Shown: positions 25,848 through 34,856, counted from the stretch's first letter. The stretch is DNA of 54,401 nucleotides from an uncultured Clostridia bacterium (GCA_949948985.1 CATLIG010000012.1:1-54401); one strand, 5' to 3'. Made by a program: numbers and translations. The notes: generated by a model from the sequence alone, not told the origin.

Positions 25848-26011
25848 TATAGTCAATCAACTTAAAAATAAGTAAGTTCAGCGGTTAAAAATCCTTTTTG
25901 CCGCGTTACCATCGGTCGGCATAGGCAGTCAGCTATGCTCTCCCTCTGCCGCATTGCAAAAATAATTTTTAGCTCGCCTCCTTTTTCTCATTTTCAAGTT
26001 GATTGACTATA
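25848..26011. mobile_element. Family A MITE-like element, copy A8 (164 bp, full)
   Basis: Perfect ends and full core. It lies 48 bp before the -35 box of the tRNA-Leu promoter. Confidence 0.95.
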
Positions 26012-26058
26012 ATATCCTTAAAATTTTTAATATGGTCAAAATTTTTCACAAATTTTCC

Positions 26059-26087
26059 TTGACTTTTTTTTTTAACTATGGTATTAT
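26059..26087 (+). promoter_or_regulatory. tRNA-Leu promoter
   Basis: -35 TTGACT and -10 TATTAT with 17 bp between. A TATAAT overlaps 3 bp further on. The tRNA begins 39 bp downstream. Confidence 0.8.
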
Positions 26088-26126
26088 AATTAAGTCGATG
26101 TTTTATTTTATAATAATTATATGTAT

Positions 26127-26209
26127 GCGGATGTGGCGGAATGGCAGACGCAGTAGACTCAAAATCTACCGGGGGTAACCTCGTGGGGGTTCAAGTCCCC
26201 CCATCCGCA
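26127..26209 (+). tRNA. tRNA-Leu, anticodon CAA
   Basis: The acceptor stem GCGGATG pairs with CATCCGC. The anticodon stem GTAGA/TCTAC encloses CTCAAAA with anticodon CAA. A class II variable arm (CGGGGGTAACCTCG) and the T arm GGGGGTTCAAGTCCCCC are present. CCA is not encoded. Confidence 0.97.
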
Positions 26210-26227
26210 TTATGATTTTAGCTGATT

Positions 26228-26272
26228 AGTCGGTATTTATCAAAAATTTTTTTGATGAATACCGACTTTTTA
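26228..26272 (+). terminator. tRNA-Leu terminator
   Basis: AGTCGGTATTTATCAAAAA pairs with TTTTTGATGAATACCGACT with one mismatch, followed by TTTTT. Confidence 0.85.
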
Positions 26273-26299
26273 TATTGAATATTAAAAATAATATTTAAT

Positions 26300-26400
26300 T
26301 ATAGCAAATAATAGAAGAACAAAGAAATAATATTAATAAAACCTGATATATTAAGTAATTCTTTTATTATTTCGCACTAAAAATTTTACGAATTGCTATA
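26300..26400. repeat. Family C dispersed repeat, copy C4 (both ends intact)
   Basis: It runs from TATAGCAAATAATAG to ACGAATTGCTATA, 101 bp, with the typical AATATTAATAAAACCTGATA centre. This copy defines the family ends TATAGCAA / TTGCTATA. Confidence 0.8.
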
Positions 26401-26404
26401 AATA

Positions 26405-26458
26405 TAAAAAATAACGTAATAATAAACTTTAATAAAATCTGTTATTACGTTATTTTTT
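26405..26458 (-). terminator. Terminator after the SGNH/SLH gene
   Basis: AAAAAATAACGTAATAA and TTATTACGTTATTTTTT are perfect complements with a 20-base loop and T-runs in both directions. It lies 33 bp after the stop codon at 26492. Confidence 0.85.
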
Positions 26459-26491
26459 GTTTTGACATAAAGAATTAGATAACTGTTATAA

Positions 26492-27898
26492 TTATTTTGT
26501 ATTTTCAACTTTTTCAAGCTCATTTAAATCCTGCTCTACAATTTCTTGTTTTTCTTTCTCCAAGATTATCTCATAGACGGGAATAAGGAAAATGTCCTTT
26601 TCGTTAAAAGTCATATCATTTTTGTTAATTAAATCACAAAGATAATTTTCTATCATTTTATTTATTCGAGCTTCAGAAATATATTCCGCAGCGTTAAAAG
26701 TAGATTTATCAAAATTTTGTTTTGTAAATTCTATAAAATCAGCGCAATCCTGTACGGCATATGACGGTATTTCTGAAAATTTATCAATATATTCAAGTTC
26801 TGAAATATTAACATTGGAGTATTCAATTCCTTTATATTTTAAAGCACGCATTATAAATGCACACATATCATAAGGCTTTAATTCTTTAGACGGATTAAAG
26901 TTTCCATTTTCATTTCCATTCGCTATACCATCTTTTTTCGCAAGGATTATTGAATTAGAATACTCATAGCCAAAAGGTATGTCTTTAAAATTTTCTTCCG
27001 AAGTTTCTTCAGTTTCACATAAAGTTCTCATAAGGTACTCTATAAATTCACCTCTTGTAAGAGAATCTAAAGAACCAGCATTAAACGGTAATTGGATTTC
27101 TTGAGTTATTCCACTTGCCATACATATTGCCCCAAATGAGTTAAAATGAGTATTGTCAATACCTTTTGATTTATCCTTATAAGCGGCATGGAATATCTTT
27201 GTTAACTCCGAACCAAAGAAATTATATATTTCCTCCGTTTCTTTCGTCATATCAACAAATTTAACACCCGTTTCCTCGGCAAGTTCTCTTACAGCATCGT
27301 CATAAAGCCCGTGGCTGTCCGTAATTTTCCCCTCCTCGTCAAACTTTCTTCTTGAAACAGGTGATATGAGAACAGGTACAGCTTTTTTTTCTTCCGCCAG
27401 CTTTATGTAGTTTTCATAAAGGGAATTTTTAAAACTGCCTTCAGTTTCTATATCTCCCTCAGGGTCTGTATATCGGTTTTTAATGTCTTCATCAGTAGAT
27501 TTTTTAGCGTCGTTGTGTCCAAATTGTATTAATAAATAATCTCCCTCTTTTAAATTTTCTTTGAGCTTTGTGTAATTCTCCTCAGAGGTAAAACTTTTTG
27601 AACTTCTTCCGCCTAAAGCAAGGTTTACAACACTCATATTATCAGGGAGAAAATTTTGAACATACATTCCCCATCCCGCCCTTGGAACAGCGTAGTTTTC
27701 ATCATAACCATATTCGCAAGCTGTAGAGTCACCTACTATATAAACAGTAATATTATTGTTGTTAAACTTATTTTCTGATACTTCAAAATTTAAGTCCGAT
27801 GATGCGTTTTCGGCAAAAACAGGCAGAGAAACAACAAATGTAATTGCTATTGTAATTGCCAAAACTTTTGATAAAAATTTTTGTAATTTAAGTTTCAT
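26492..27898 (-). CDS. Secreted SGNH esterase (rhamnogalacturonan acetylesterase-like) with SLH domains
   Basis: A signal peptide ends at V-F-A29. The SGNH domain follows: G-D-S58-T with the nucleophile, G-G-R-S-S at 96-100, G-H-N-D at 127-130, and D248-x-x-H251 completing the triad. This order matches rhamnogalacturonan acetylesterases, which deacetylate pectin. Residues from about 275 to 420 contain S-layer-homology-type repeats (L-T-R-G-E-F-I-E-Y-L and N-G-N-F-N-P-S), which would tie the enzyme to the cell wall. The C-terminal 45 residues are acidic. The start at 27898 has RBS AGGAAGG. The SLH match is weaker than the esterase match. Confidence 0.85.
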   Translation of the reverse strand: MKLKLQKFLSKVLAITIAITFVVSLPVFAENASSDLNFEVSENKFNNNNITVYIVGDSTACEYGYDENYAVPRAGWGMYVQNFLPDNMSVVNLALGGRSSKSFTSEENYTKLKENLKEGDYLLIQFGHNDAKKSTDEDIKNRYTDPEGDIETEGSFKNSLYENYIKLAEEKKAVPVLISPVSRRKFDEEGKITDSHGLYDDAVRELAEETGVKFVDMTKETEEIYNFFGSELTKIFHAAYKDKSKGIDNTHFNSFGAICMASGITQEIQLPFNAGSLDSLTRGEFIEYLMRTLCETEETSEENFKDIPFGYEYSNSIILAKKDGIANGNENGNFNPSKELKPYDMCAFIMRALKYKGIEYSNVNISELEYIDKFSEIPSYAVQDCADFIEFTKQNFDKSTFNAAEYISEARINKMIENYLCDLINKNDMTFNEKDIFLIPVYEIILEKEKQEIVEQDLNELEKVENTK

Positions 27899-27926
27899 AA
27901 AAAATATTCCTTCCTATAATTATTTT

Positions 27927-28427
27927 TTAAACATTTTCATTCCAGCTATGTCTGTGAAGATTACCTTCGATTAAAAAATTGTCAAAATTGTTTTGACGTA
28001 AAGCCTCATATAAAATCACTGCCACTGAATTTGAAAGATTAAGAGAGCGATATTGTTCAAGCATTGGTATCCGTATACAGTTTTCTTTATATTTTAAAAG
28101 AATTTCCTCAGGAATTCCCGCGCTTTCTTTTCCAAACATAATAAAACAGTCTTTACCATATTTTACATCAGTATAGCTTTTTCTTGCTTTGGTTGTCGCC
28201 ATATAAATATTTATATTGGGGTTTTGTCTGATAAAATGCTCAAAATTATCATAGCATTTTAAATCAAGGTTATTCCAGTAATCAAGACCTGAGCGGCGCA
28301 CAGATTTTTCATCAATATTAAAGCCAAGCGGTTTTATAAGATGAAGAGCTGTACCTGTAGCTACGCAGGTTCTGCCTATGTTTCCTGTATTTTGAGGAAT
28401 TTCCGGCTCAAGTAAAACAATGTTCAT
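27927..28427 (-). CDS. trmL: tRNA (cytidine(34)-2'-O)-methyltransferase TrmL
   Basis: A SPOUT methyltransferase acting on the wobble base of tRNA-Leu isoacceptors. The N-terminal L-E-P-E-I-P-Q-N-T-G-N-I-G-R motif and the C-terminal trefoil knot (F-G-K-E-S-A-G-I-P and R-S-L-N-L-S-N-S-V-A) are clear. It is 166 aa long. The ATG at 28427 is used with AGAGGTTGAT upstream. It lies near the tRNA-Leu(CAA) gene, one of its expected substrates, although the two are on opposite strands. Confidence 0.95.
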   Translation of the reverse strand: MNIVLLEPEIPQNTGNIGRTCVATGTALHLIKPLGFNIDEKSVRRSGLDYWNNLDLKCYDNFEHFIRQNPNINIYMATTKARKSYTDVKYGKDCFIMFGKESAGIPEEILLKYKENCIRIPMLEQYRSLNLSNSVAVILYEALRQNNFDNFLIEGNLHRHSWNENV

Positions 28428-28601
28428 ATATATCAACCTCTAAAAAATTTATTATATAAATATATAATATCACATTTTTTATTATCAAGCAATTTGAAAA
28501 AATAAAGAAAATGAAAATAATATGAAACTTTTTTCACAGATTAGGGATATATATAATTGTAAACATTAAAAACGTTTTTAATTTACATAAACATTACAGC
28601 A

Positions 28602-28662
28602 ATTCCAAAATAACTCCTGAAAAAACTATTTTTTTCTGGCTCTTTCAAAATTGCTGTAAGAA
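28602..28662. repeat. Family D type hairpin, copy D6
   Basis: TTACAGCAATTCCAAAATA ... TTTTCAAAATTGCTGTAAG-like arms (ends TTACAGCAATT / AATTGCTGTAA) flank a short A/T core. It occupies the region just before the sigma-factor gene and may include its promoter. Confidence 0.7.
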
Positions 28663-28681
28663 AGAGAAAGTTGGATAGTTG

Positions 28682-29230
28682 ATGACAGATGAAGTAAAGC
28701 TTTTAAGAAAACTTAAAAAGAAACAAAGAAACTCGTTGGAAATGGCGATAAAAACTTATACTCCATATATAGGCGTTACACTGTTTAACACAATCGGAAA
28801 CAGCCTTTCCCATGAGGATATAGAAGAAATAGTATCAGACGTATTTATAGCACTTTGGAAAAACGCCGAATATATAGATTTGGAAAAAGGCTCTATACGT
28901 TCATACATAGGCGCAATCGCCAAAAATCTGGCGAAAAAGAAATTGAAAAAACAAACAAGCTATGTATCTATAGAAGACATTGAGATACCTGGCGAAAACA
29001 ATACAGAAATATCATTTGACAAAAATAATTTCAGTGAATTTTTATGGAAATCTGTTATGAGCCTTGGAGAGCCTGACAGCGAGATATTTATAAGATACTA
29101 TAAATACGGTGAAAAAATTAAGGACATTTCAAAAATAACGGGAATTAATATTTCTACTGTTAAAACTAAGCTCTCTCGAGGCAAACAAAAATTAAAAAAA
29201 ATTATATCGGATATGGAGGGATTGTTATGA
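28682..29230 (+). CDS. ECF-like RNA polymerase sigma factor
   Basis: A 182-aa protein with sigma region 2 (D-I-E-E-I-V-S-D-V-F-I-A-L-W, then I-R-S-Y-I-G-A-I-A-K-N-L-A) and region 4 (I-S-K-I-T-G-I-N-I-S-T-V-K-T-K-L-S-R-G). There are no regions 1 or 3, so it is a small extracytoplasmic-function type. It overlaps the next gene by 4 bp (ATGA), and that gene has the layout of a membrane anti-sigma factor. The ATG at 28682 follows an in-frame TTG; the RBS is weak (GAGAAAG). Confidence 0.88.
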   Translation: MTDEVKLLRKLKKKQRNSLEMAIKTYTPYIGVTLFNTIGNSLSHEDIEEIVSDVFIALWKNAEYIDLEKGSIRSYIGAIAKNLAKKKLKKQTSYVSIEDIEIPGENNTEISFDKNNFSEFLWKSVMSLGEPDSEIFIRYYKYGEKIKDISKITGINISTVKTKLSRGKQKLKKIISDMEGLL

Positions 29231-30741
29231 GAAAAAAAAGAAATCTTTTTAAAGAACTAAACGTTAAAAATAATTATAACAACGATAAATTCTCTTTTGA
29301 TATTGATATATCAAAGATAACTAAAACAGTAAATAACAATCTGAACTCCGTATATGAAGAAAGGAAGATTTATATGAAACATAAACTATTTAAAGGAGCG
29401 ATTTTCTCAGCTGTAATTACCTCCCTACTGGCAACGTCGGTATTCGCTATATCACCCACGGGTCAAAAATTAATTGGTAATATTATATCATATTTTAATA
29501 ATAGTGACGCCGTAGAAATTACAGATGTAAAAGAACTTGCGAAATACAACAATACAATAAATGTTTCCGATACTAAAGGCAATTATACTTTAACTTTGGA
29601 TAATGTAGCGACAGATGATAATTTTATTCACGTATTTTATACTATTACATCAGAAAAACCTTTAAAAATTGAGAATAAAAGTATATTTTTTGACCCTGAG
29701 TATGAGGAAACTAGTTTTATTTTCCATCTTGGCTGCCGTTTAAACGGCAAACTTATTGGTATGGGGCAAAATAATCATAATATTGACGATGGATATTATA
29801 CAAATGGAAATAAAACTTATAAAGGTGTAAAAAAATATAATATTTCTTCTATGGATATTCCTGATAATTTTAAAATTGAGCTTTATTCGCCAATAGAAGT
29901 ATTAAAACATGATTTGAAAAAAGAAAACCACTTTTATTCCGACGATTATAAAATTACAGATGAGGATAAAAAAAATATTTTATATGTATCAGCTGATATT
30001 GATAAGTCAAAAACAAATGTTAATACTATAACAAAAAATATACACAAAGAGCTTCCGTTTTCTAATTCTGAACTTGAAAAAGTTATATTTTCTCCTTTTG
30101 GCAATCAGCTTGTAATAAAAAATAAAATTAGCGACCATTCTGAAAATTCAATAGCTATGATTGACAATTTTGTGTTATATGATGAAAAAGGAACTTCTCT
30201 TGATGTGTTAAACACAGATTTAAGTCTTAATACAGAAAAAGAAACAAGAAACTCATTTGAGTTTTTAAAAGCGAATCTTGAAACAAAACAATTAAAGATT
30301 GTTCCGTTTCATTGGAAAGACGTTAAAACCATCGATGCTGTTGAAAACAAAATAGGAAAATATCCCATTACTTATGAGGTAAGCAAATATGGTAAAGTAG
30401 TGGTAACAGATATCCGAATTTCTGACGGCAAAATTGAAATAGATTATTACAAAGACGGTTTTGTGACATACGATCCGGGATTTCAACTTTTAGACGACAA
30501 CGGCAACAACGCAGAACCTGGAGGAAAATTAGGAAACGTATTAAACATACGTGTAAATTATGATACTAATTCTTACACCGCCGTTTATGAATATGAAGCT
30601 TATGATGACAAAGGAATGAAAATTCCGGCGGATAACAATGTGAGTGCGGAAAATCTAAAAAAATCATTTACAACATTATCCGTATTTAAAAATTATATTG
30701 AGCTTGACTATGATAACGCTGTTACTGTTGATTTGGAATAA
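29227..30741 (+). CDS. Membrane anti-sigma factor-like protein (DUF4179-like)
   Basis: A 504-aa protein. The cytoplasmic N-terminus of about 50 residues would bind the sigma factor. One membrane segment spans about residues 55-75 (A-I-F-S-A-V-I-T-S-L-L-A-T-S-V-F-A). A large extracellular region follows, with a DUF4179-like start (T-L-D-N-V-A-T-D-D-N-F-I-H-V-F-Y). It is translationally coupled to the sigma gene, the usual arrangement for a sigma and its regulator. The signal it senses is unknown. The gene ends before a strong two-way terminator. Confidence 0.8.
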   Translation: MRKKRNLFKELNVKNNYNNDKFSFDIDISKITKTVNNNLNSVYEERKIYMKHKLFKGAIFSAVITSLLATSVFAISPTGQKLIGNIISYFNNSDAVEITDVKELAKYNNTINVSDTKGNYTLTLDNVATDDNFIHVFYTITSEKPLKIENKSIFFDPEYEETSFIFHLGCRLNGKLIGMGQNNHNIDDGYYTNGNKTYKGVKKYNISSMDIPDNFKIELYSPIEVLKHDLKKENHFYSDDYKITDEDKKNILYVSADIDKSKTNVNTITKNIHKELPFSNSELEKVIFSPFGNQLVIKNKISDHSENSIAMIDNFVLYDEKGTSLDVLNTDLSLNTEKETRNSFEFLKANLETKQLKIVPFHWKDVKTIDAVENKIGKYPITYEVSKYGKVVVTDIRISDGKIEIDYYKDGFVTYDPGFQLLDDNGNNAEPGGKLGNVLNIRVNYDTNSYTAVYEYEAYDDKGMKIPADNNVSAENLKKSFTTLSVFKNYIELDYDNAVTVDLE

Positions 30742-30762
30742 AAACAAATAAAATTACTTTAT

Positions 30763-30840
30763 AAAAATAAGCCGAAAGCCTTTTACATCAGTTTCAAAGT
30801 AACTTGGAACTGCTGTAAAACAAGCTTTCAGCTTATTTTT
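30763..30840. terminator. Bidirectional terminator between the anti-sigma gene and ilvE
   Basis: AAATAAGCCGAAAGC pairs with GCTTTCAGCTTATTT. An inner stem is formed by TTTTACATCAGTTTCAA and TTGGAACTGCTGTAAAA. T- or A-runs lie on both sides and serve both convergent genes. Confidence 0.88.
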
Positions 30841-30940
30841 TATTTATATATAACAGTATTGAAAAATATTTATCCGTATTCCTTTTTTAACAGATTTTTT
30901 TCGAAACCACGCAATTACAGCAATTTCATAAAAAAGAAGC

Positions 30941-32008
30941 CTAATCCACTTTAACTGTCCAATTCATATCATCGGCAATTTTGCCCCATTGAATTCCTGT
31001 TAATGTATCATAAAGTTTTTGCGTTATTTCACCTGTCTTAAAATCGTTTATCAAAGCTATTTCGTTTTCATATCGAAGTTCTCCTACAGGAGATATTACA
31101 GCGGCGGTACCTGTTCCAAATACTTCCTCAAGTTTTTTCTCTCTTGACGCTTTCATTATGTCATCTATTGTAAACCTCTCTTCTATTACCTCATATCCCC
31201 ATTTTTTGAGAAGTTCAATACAAGACATACGTGTTACACCAGGAAGAACTGTTCCGCAGGTAGGAGCTGTATAGAATTTTCCGTCAATTTTAAAGAATAT
31301 GTTCATTGAACCAACTTCTTCAACATATTTTTTATGAACACCGTCAAGCCACAATACCTGTGAAAATCCCATATCATGAGCTTTTACCTGTGAGGCAAGA
31401 GACGCGGCATAGTTTCCTCCACATTTTATAAAGCCTGTACCCCCGGGAGCCGCTCTTACATATTCGTCCTCAACAAAAATCTTAACAGGATTTACACCCT
31501 CATCATAATAAGCGCCTACAGGAGATGCTATTACCATAAACATATAAGTATCGGAAGGTTTTACTCCTAAGTGAGCCTCTGTAGCAATTACAAAAGGTCT
31601 TAAATAAAGAGATGTTTCCGGTTCTGACGGAACCCAGTCCTTTTCAACAGATACCAATGTTTTTACAGCCTGAACAAAGTCCTCAACAGGTATTTCGGGA
31701 ATACACATACGTTTATGTGTAGACCTCATACGCTCGGCGTTTTTATGAGGACGGAAAAGCTGCACTGAGCCGTCGGCTGTTCTATATGCCTTTAATCCCT
31801 CAAATGATTCCTGTGCGTAATGAAATACCATAGCCGCAGGGTCAAGAGTTATATTCTGATACGGAACTATTCTTGGGTTATGCCAGCCGATGCCCTCGGT
31901 ATAGTCCATAATAAACATATTATCGGTGTAGTATTTACCGAAGCTTAAATTTTTTTCATCAGGTTTTGTTTTTTTTGTTTTAGCCAAATCCATTTTGATA
32001 TTAAGCAT
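30941..32008 (-). CDS. ilvE: Branched-chain amino acid aminotransferase
   Basis: A fold-type IV PLP enzyme for the last step of Leu, Ile and Val synthesis. Motifs are F-E-G-L-K-A-Y-R near residue 70, the PLP lysine in G-F-I-K-C-G-G-N-Y-A near 193, and E-V-G-S-M-N-I-F-F. The 355-aa length matches the longer bacterial group also found in eukaryotes (about 350-360 aa). The ATG at 32008 is preferred over a GTG three codons upstream. No other ilv or leu gene is near and I see no T-box leader. Confidence 0.95.
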   Translation of the reverse strand: MLNIKMDLAKTKKTKPDEKNLSFGKYYTDNMFIMDYTEGIGWHNPRIVPYQNITLDPAAMVFHYAQESFEGLKAYRTADGSVQLFRPHKNAERMRSTHKRMCIPEIPVEDFVQAVKTLVSVEKDWVPSEPETSLYLRPFVIATEAHLGVKPSDTYMFMVIASPVGAYYDEGVNPVKIFVEDEYVRAAPGGTGFIKCGGNYAASLASQVKAHDMGFSQVLWLDGVHKKYVEEVGSMNIFFKIDGKFYTAPTCGTVLPGVTRMSCIELLKKWGYEVIEERFTIDDIMKASREKKLEEVFGTGTAAVISPVGELRYENEIALINDFKTGEITQKLYDTLTGIQWGKIADDMNWTVKVD

Positions 32009-32204
32009 TACTATCACTCTTTTCTTAAAAATTTTAAAATTCTACCTTAACAACTATTATATACCTATTTATGAAAATTTCAATAGTAAAATTCAATTAA
32101 TTTGAATATTTTTATCAATAAGGCGGCTAACTTTTTAACTTACTGCCAATGTATATAGCATAGTCAACAGTATTGATAAATCTTTTTGTGCCTTTGTACA
32201 ATAG

Positions 32205-32262
32205 ACCCTGTTTATTACGGTGGTTTAAAACAGCTCTATTGCAGCAGTTCCATAAAAAATTT
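32205..32262. repeat. Short family B copy B8
   Basis: CAATAGACCCTGTTTATTAC and GTGGTTTAAAACAGCTCTAT are the two family ends with almost no core. GCAGCAGTT follows. Confidence 0.6.
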
Positions 32263-32366
32263 ACTGTCAAAAAATATTAAGATATACTCTGAATAAATTC
32301 AGGAAAATTTATGAAAATTTATGTTGCATATAAATATATAGTATAATATAATATAATATATTATAT

Positions 32367-32464
32367 CGAATAATTTAATGAAATAATTTCAGAAGAAATT
32401 TTATTATATCAAAACATTTTTATATCAAAAAATGTTTTCCTATATCTACTTTTTGAATTATTCG
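32367..32464. repeat. Family E hairpin, copy E1
   Basis: The outer stem CGAATAATT / AATTATTCG contains an inner stem AAAACATTTTT / AAAAAATGTTTT. The right flank TTTTTGAATTATTCGGTATT resembles E2. An AT-only run ((ATAAT)n) precedes it. Confidence 0.55.
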
Positions 32465-32540
32465 GTATTTTATTAAAAATTATGTATAAATTTTATAAAT
32501 TCTTGATTATCAAAAAATATTTTTGATTTATTGTAAATTT

Positions 32541-32672
32541 TACAGCAATTCCAAAATAGACAAAGAAAAGAAGAACTATTTTATTCAATATTTTTTAAGG
32601 GCATTTAAAAAACAAAATGCCATTCGCTAAAATAATAGAATAAAATATTTTTTATATCTATCAATAATTGTT
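32541..32672. repeat. Family D dispersed repeat, copy D8 (long form)
   Basis: TTTACAGCAATTCCAAAATA, ACTATTTTATTCAATA, the GGGCATTTAAAAAACAAAAT / ATGCC hairpin, TTCGCTAAAATAATAG, AATAAAATATTTTTTATATC, ending ATAATTGTTGTAAA. Confidence 0.8.
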
Positions 32673-32828
32673 GTAAATACCCCTAAAATTATAAAAGTAG
32701 ATAAGATTAAAATTATTTTTTCAATAAAAATGTGAAAAGCATAATCGTAATCTATGCCAGTGACAATAACATATCTAAAAGAATTTTAATCCATCTGACT
32801 TGTTTATTTTTAGGTCGTTTGAATGTAG

Positions 32829-32992
32829 TATAGTCAATCAACTTGAAAATGAGAAAAAGGAGGCGAGCTAAAAAATATTTTTGCAAGGCGGCGGATGGAG
32901 AGCATAGCTGACTGCCTATGCCGACCGACGGCAACGCGGCAAAAAGGATTTTTAATCGCCGAACTTACTTATTTTTAAGTTGATTGACTATA
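32829..32992. mobile_element. Family A MITE-like element, copy A9 (164 bp, full)
   Basis: Perfect ends and full core, in the orientation opposite to A5 and A8. It lies 55 bp upstream of the hemerythrin start codon. Confidence 0.95.
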
Positions 32993-33046
32993 CAATACCA
33001 AGTTTAAGATAATCTATTAATATTAACTATTGTGGGAGGATTTTAA

Positions 33047-33418
33047 ATGGATACTCAATTTGTATGGCAGGAAAACTTCAATATCGGAGTAGATATTATT
33101 GATTCTGAACATAAGAAGCTCTTTAAAATTATCAATAAACTTTTCAGATTTAAGGAGAAAAATATAGCTACTAACTGGGCTTGTCAAGAAGGTATTAAAT
33201 TTTTTAAAAAACATGCTCTCGAACATTTTTTGGATGAAGAAAAATATATGGCTTCCATTAATTACGAATGGCTGGAACAGCACAGACGTCTTCACAAAGG
33301 ATTTCGTGAAATTACGCTTCCTGCATTGGAACAAGAACTGGAACAAAACAAATATTCCTCCGATGCTGTGGAACATTTTTTTGGCGTTTGTGCCGGTTGG
33401 CTAATGGTCATACAATGA
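33047..33418 (+). CDS. Bacteriohemerythrin domain, 5' part of a frameshifted gene
   Basis: This frame encodes most of a hemerythrin domain with iron ligands H22, H60, E64, H79 and H83 (H-F-L-D-E-E and E-Q-H-R-R-L-H). It ends in V-C-A-G-W-L-M-V-I-Q. The last two expected ligands, the His and Asp of the H-x4-D helix, are encoded in the next frame as H-T-M-T-E-D. One extra base at the CTAATGG around 33402 would join the two frames as G-W-L-N-G-H-T-M-T-E-D. RBS GGGAGGA precedes the ATG. Without the next frame the di-iron (O2-binding) site would be incomplete. Confidence 0.85.
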   Translation: MDTQFVWQENFNIGVDIIDSEHKKLFKIINKLFRFKEKNIATNWACQEGIKFFKKHALEHFLDEEKYMASINYEWLEQHRRLHKGFREITLPALEQELEQNKYSSDAVEHFFGVCAGWLMVIQ

Positions 33419-34398
33419 CGGAAGATTTGGCTATTGCGGGGAAGTATTCAAAAAAGCAAATAGGTTTTTTGCAGGGTGAAGATGTTGAATCTACAAAAAA
33501 AGTGATTATTCAAACTATATTCGATATGTTTCAGTTAGAATCACATTTAATCAGTGATTCTTATAATGGAGAAAAATTTGGAAACGGTATATATTATCGT
33601 TTGATTTACAAAAACACAAAAAATGACAAAAAACAAGAAATTATTTTGGTTTTTGAAGAAAAACTATTAATTAACACAGTTGGAAAAATTATTGGAATCA
33701 AAACAAATAAAGTTGATAATATATTAGTTCACGCTACCAGATATACAGCAAGACAATTTGTGGAACGCGTAAAGGAACAATTTTTAACAGAAGAAACTTA
33801 TGAACTGCATACGGAAAACCTTTTGTCCTATAATCAGTTTTACAAAATTTTTAAAAATGAAAATCCGCATATCAAATTATTGTTTGATACAGGCGCCGGA
33901 TATTTTTCATATTGCATGATTGCGCCACATATACTTGAAGATAATATCGGAACTCCTATAGAACATGAAAACGCTATGGATGAAGTTAAAGAATATCTTA
34001 AAAAGAAAAATTCTTCAAACACAAAGAAAAAAATTCTTGTAGTAGACGATTCCAAGACAATATTACAATATATAAAAGAATTATTAAGCAAAAATTACGA
34101 TATTACAACCGCGGATTCTAGCATTGCCGCAATTCGAAACATTACTTTAAACAGACCTGATTTGATTATTTTAGACTATGAAATGCCCGTTTGCGATGGA
34201 AAGCATATGCTTGAAATGATTCGTTCCGACCAGATGCTTGCTAGTATACCTGTTATCTTTTTGACCGGAAAAAACGATTACGAAAGTGTAAAAAATGTAA
34301 TGGCTTTAAAACCTGAGGGGTATTTGCTAAAACAATTAAAGCCTGAGGATATTAAGAAAAGTATTGATAAGTTTTTTGATGGAAAAAAGATAAATTAA
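33415..34398 (+). CDS. CheX-like plus response-regulator receiver protein, 3' part of the frameshifted hemerythrin gene
   Basis: As a separate frame it can start at the ATG at 33415, which overlaps the hemerythrin stop as ATGA. Its first residues T-E-D-L-A-I-A-G, however, finish the hemerythrin fold. A domain of about 170 residues resembling CheX-type chemotaxis modules follows (L-L-F-D-T-G-A-G-Y-F-S-Y). A receiver domain then starts at K-I-L-V-V-D-D-S, with phospho-acceptor D254 (L-I-I-L-D-Y-E-M-P) and a late K-P-E. There is no DNA-binding output domain. The intact protein would link an oxygen or iron sensor to phosphorelay signalling. Confidence 0.8.
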   Translation: MTEDLAIAGKYSKKQIGFLQGEDVESTKKVIIQTIFDMFQLESHLISDSYNGEKFGNGIYYRLIYKNTKNDKKQEIILVFEEKLLINTVGKIIGIKTNKVDNILVHATRYTARQFVERVKEQFLTEETYELHTENLLSYNQFYKIFKNENPHIKLLFDTGAGYFSYCMIAPHILEDNIGTPIEHENAMDEVKEYLKKKNSSNTKKKILVVDDSKTILQYIKELLSKNYDITTADSSIAAIRNITLNRPDLIILDYEMPVCDGKHMLEMIRSDQMLASIPVIFLTGKNDYESVKNVMALKPEGYLLKQLKPEDIKKSIDKFFDGKKIN

Positions 34399-34474
34399 CA
34401 CTTATTTTTTTAGTAGGGACAAGTATGGCAGGAAATATATACTATTTTTTTTAAAATAATTTACAAAATTTTAT

Positions 34475-34640
34475 AATAAACCTGTCCGATAACCTAAACA
34501 TTAACGATTGATAACAGATTTTTTTGTCAGATGAAACCTGATTTTTACAGTAACTTTCCAAGTTTACCAAAAAAATCAGGCAAAGCATAACAGAAAAAGT
34601 CTGTAAAGCAATATTGCGGTGGTTTAGAACAGGTCTATTA
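34475..34640. mobile_element. Family B MITE-like element, full copy B2 (about 165 bp)
   Basis: It runs from AATAAACCTGTCCGATAACC to TTTAGAACAGGTCTATTA. The inner blocks AAACCTGATTTTTACAGTAA and AAAAATCAGGCAAAGCATAA match B3. An internal CCTGATTTTT/AAAATCAGG stem is present. Confidence 0.8.
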
Positions 34641-34689
34641 TACACAAATAGTCATAAATTTGAAATGTAATAAATTTGTATATTTATTT

Positions 34690-34845
34690 TTTGCATAAAC
34701 CATTTTACATCAATTCTGATAAAAAAAAATATTTTATTCAATATAATTTTAACGTTTCCGGCATTTAAAAAACAAAATGCCTTTCGCTGAAATTTTGAAT
34801 AAAATATTTTTTTCTTTCTTATAAAATTTACATAAATTACCAGAC
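34690..34845. repeat. Family D dispersed repeat, copy D9 (long form)
   Basis: TTTTACATCAATTCTGATAA, AATATTTTATTCAATATAAT, GGCATTTAAAAAACAAAATG with CC, TTTCGCTGAAATTTTGAATA, AAATATTTTTTTCTTTC. Confidence 0.8.
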
Positions 34846-34856
34846 AGTTGGTTTTA

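Noticed and set aside
32009-32366. T-box leader for ilvE
   Set aside because: No AGGGTGGNACCGCG block or specifier arm on the minus strand; the GGTGGTTTAAAACAG at 32220 is a family B end.
32752-32934. Sixty-codon open frame on the minus strand
   Set aside because: Most of it is the core of MITE copy A9; there is no ribosome binding site.
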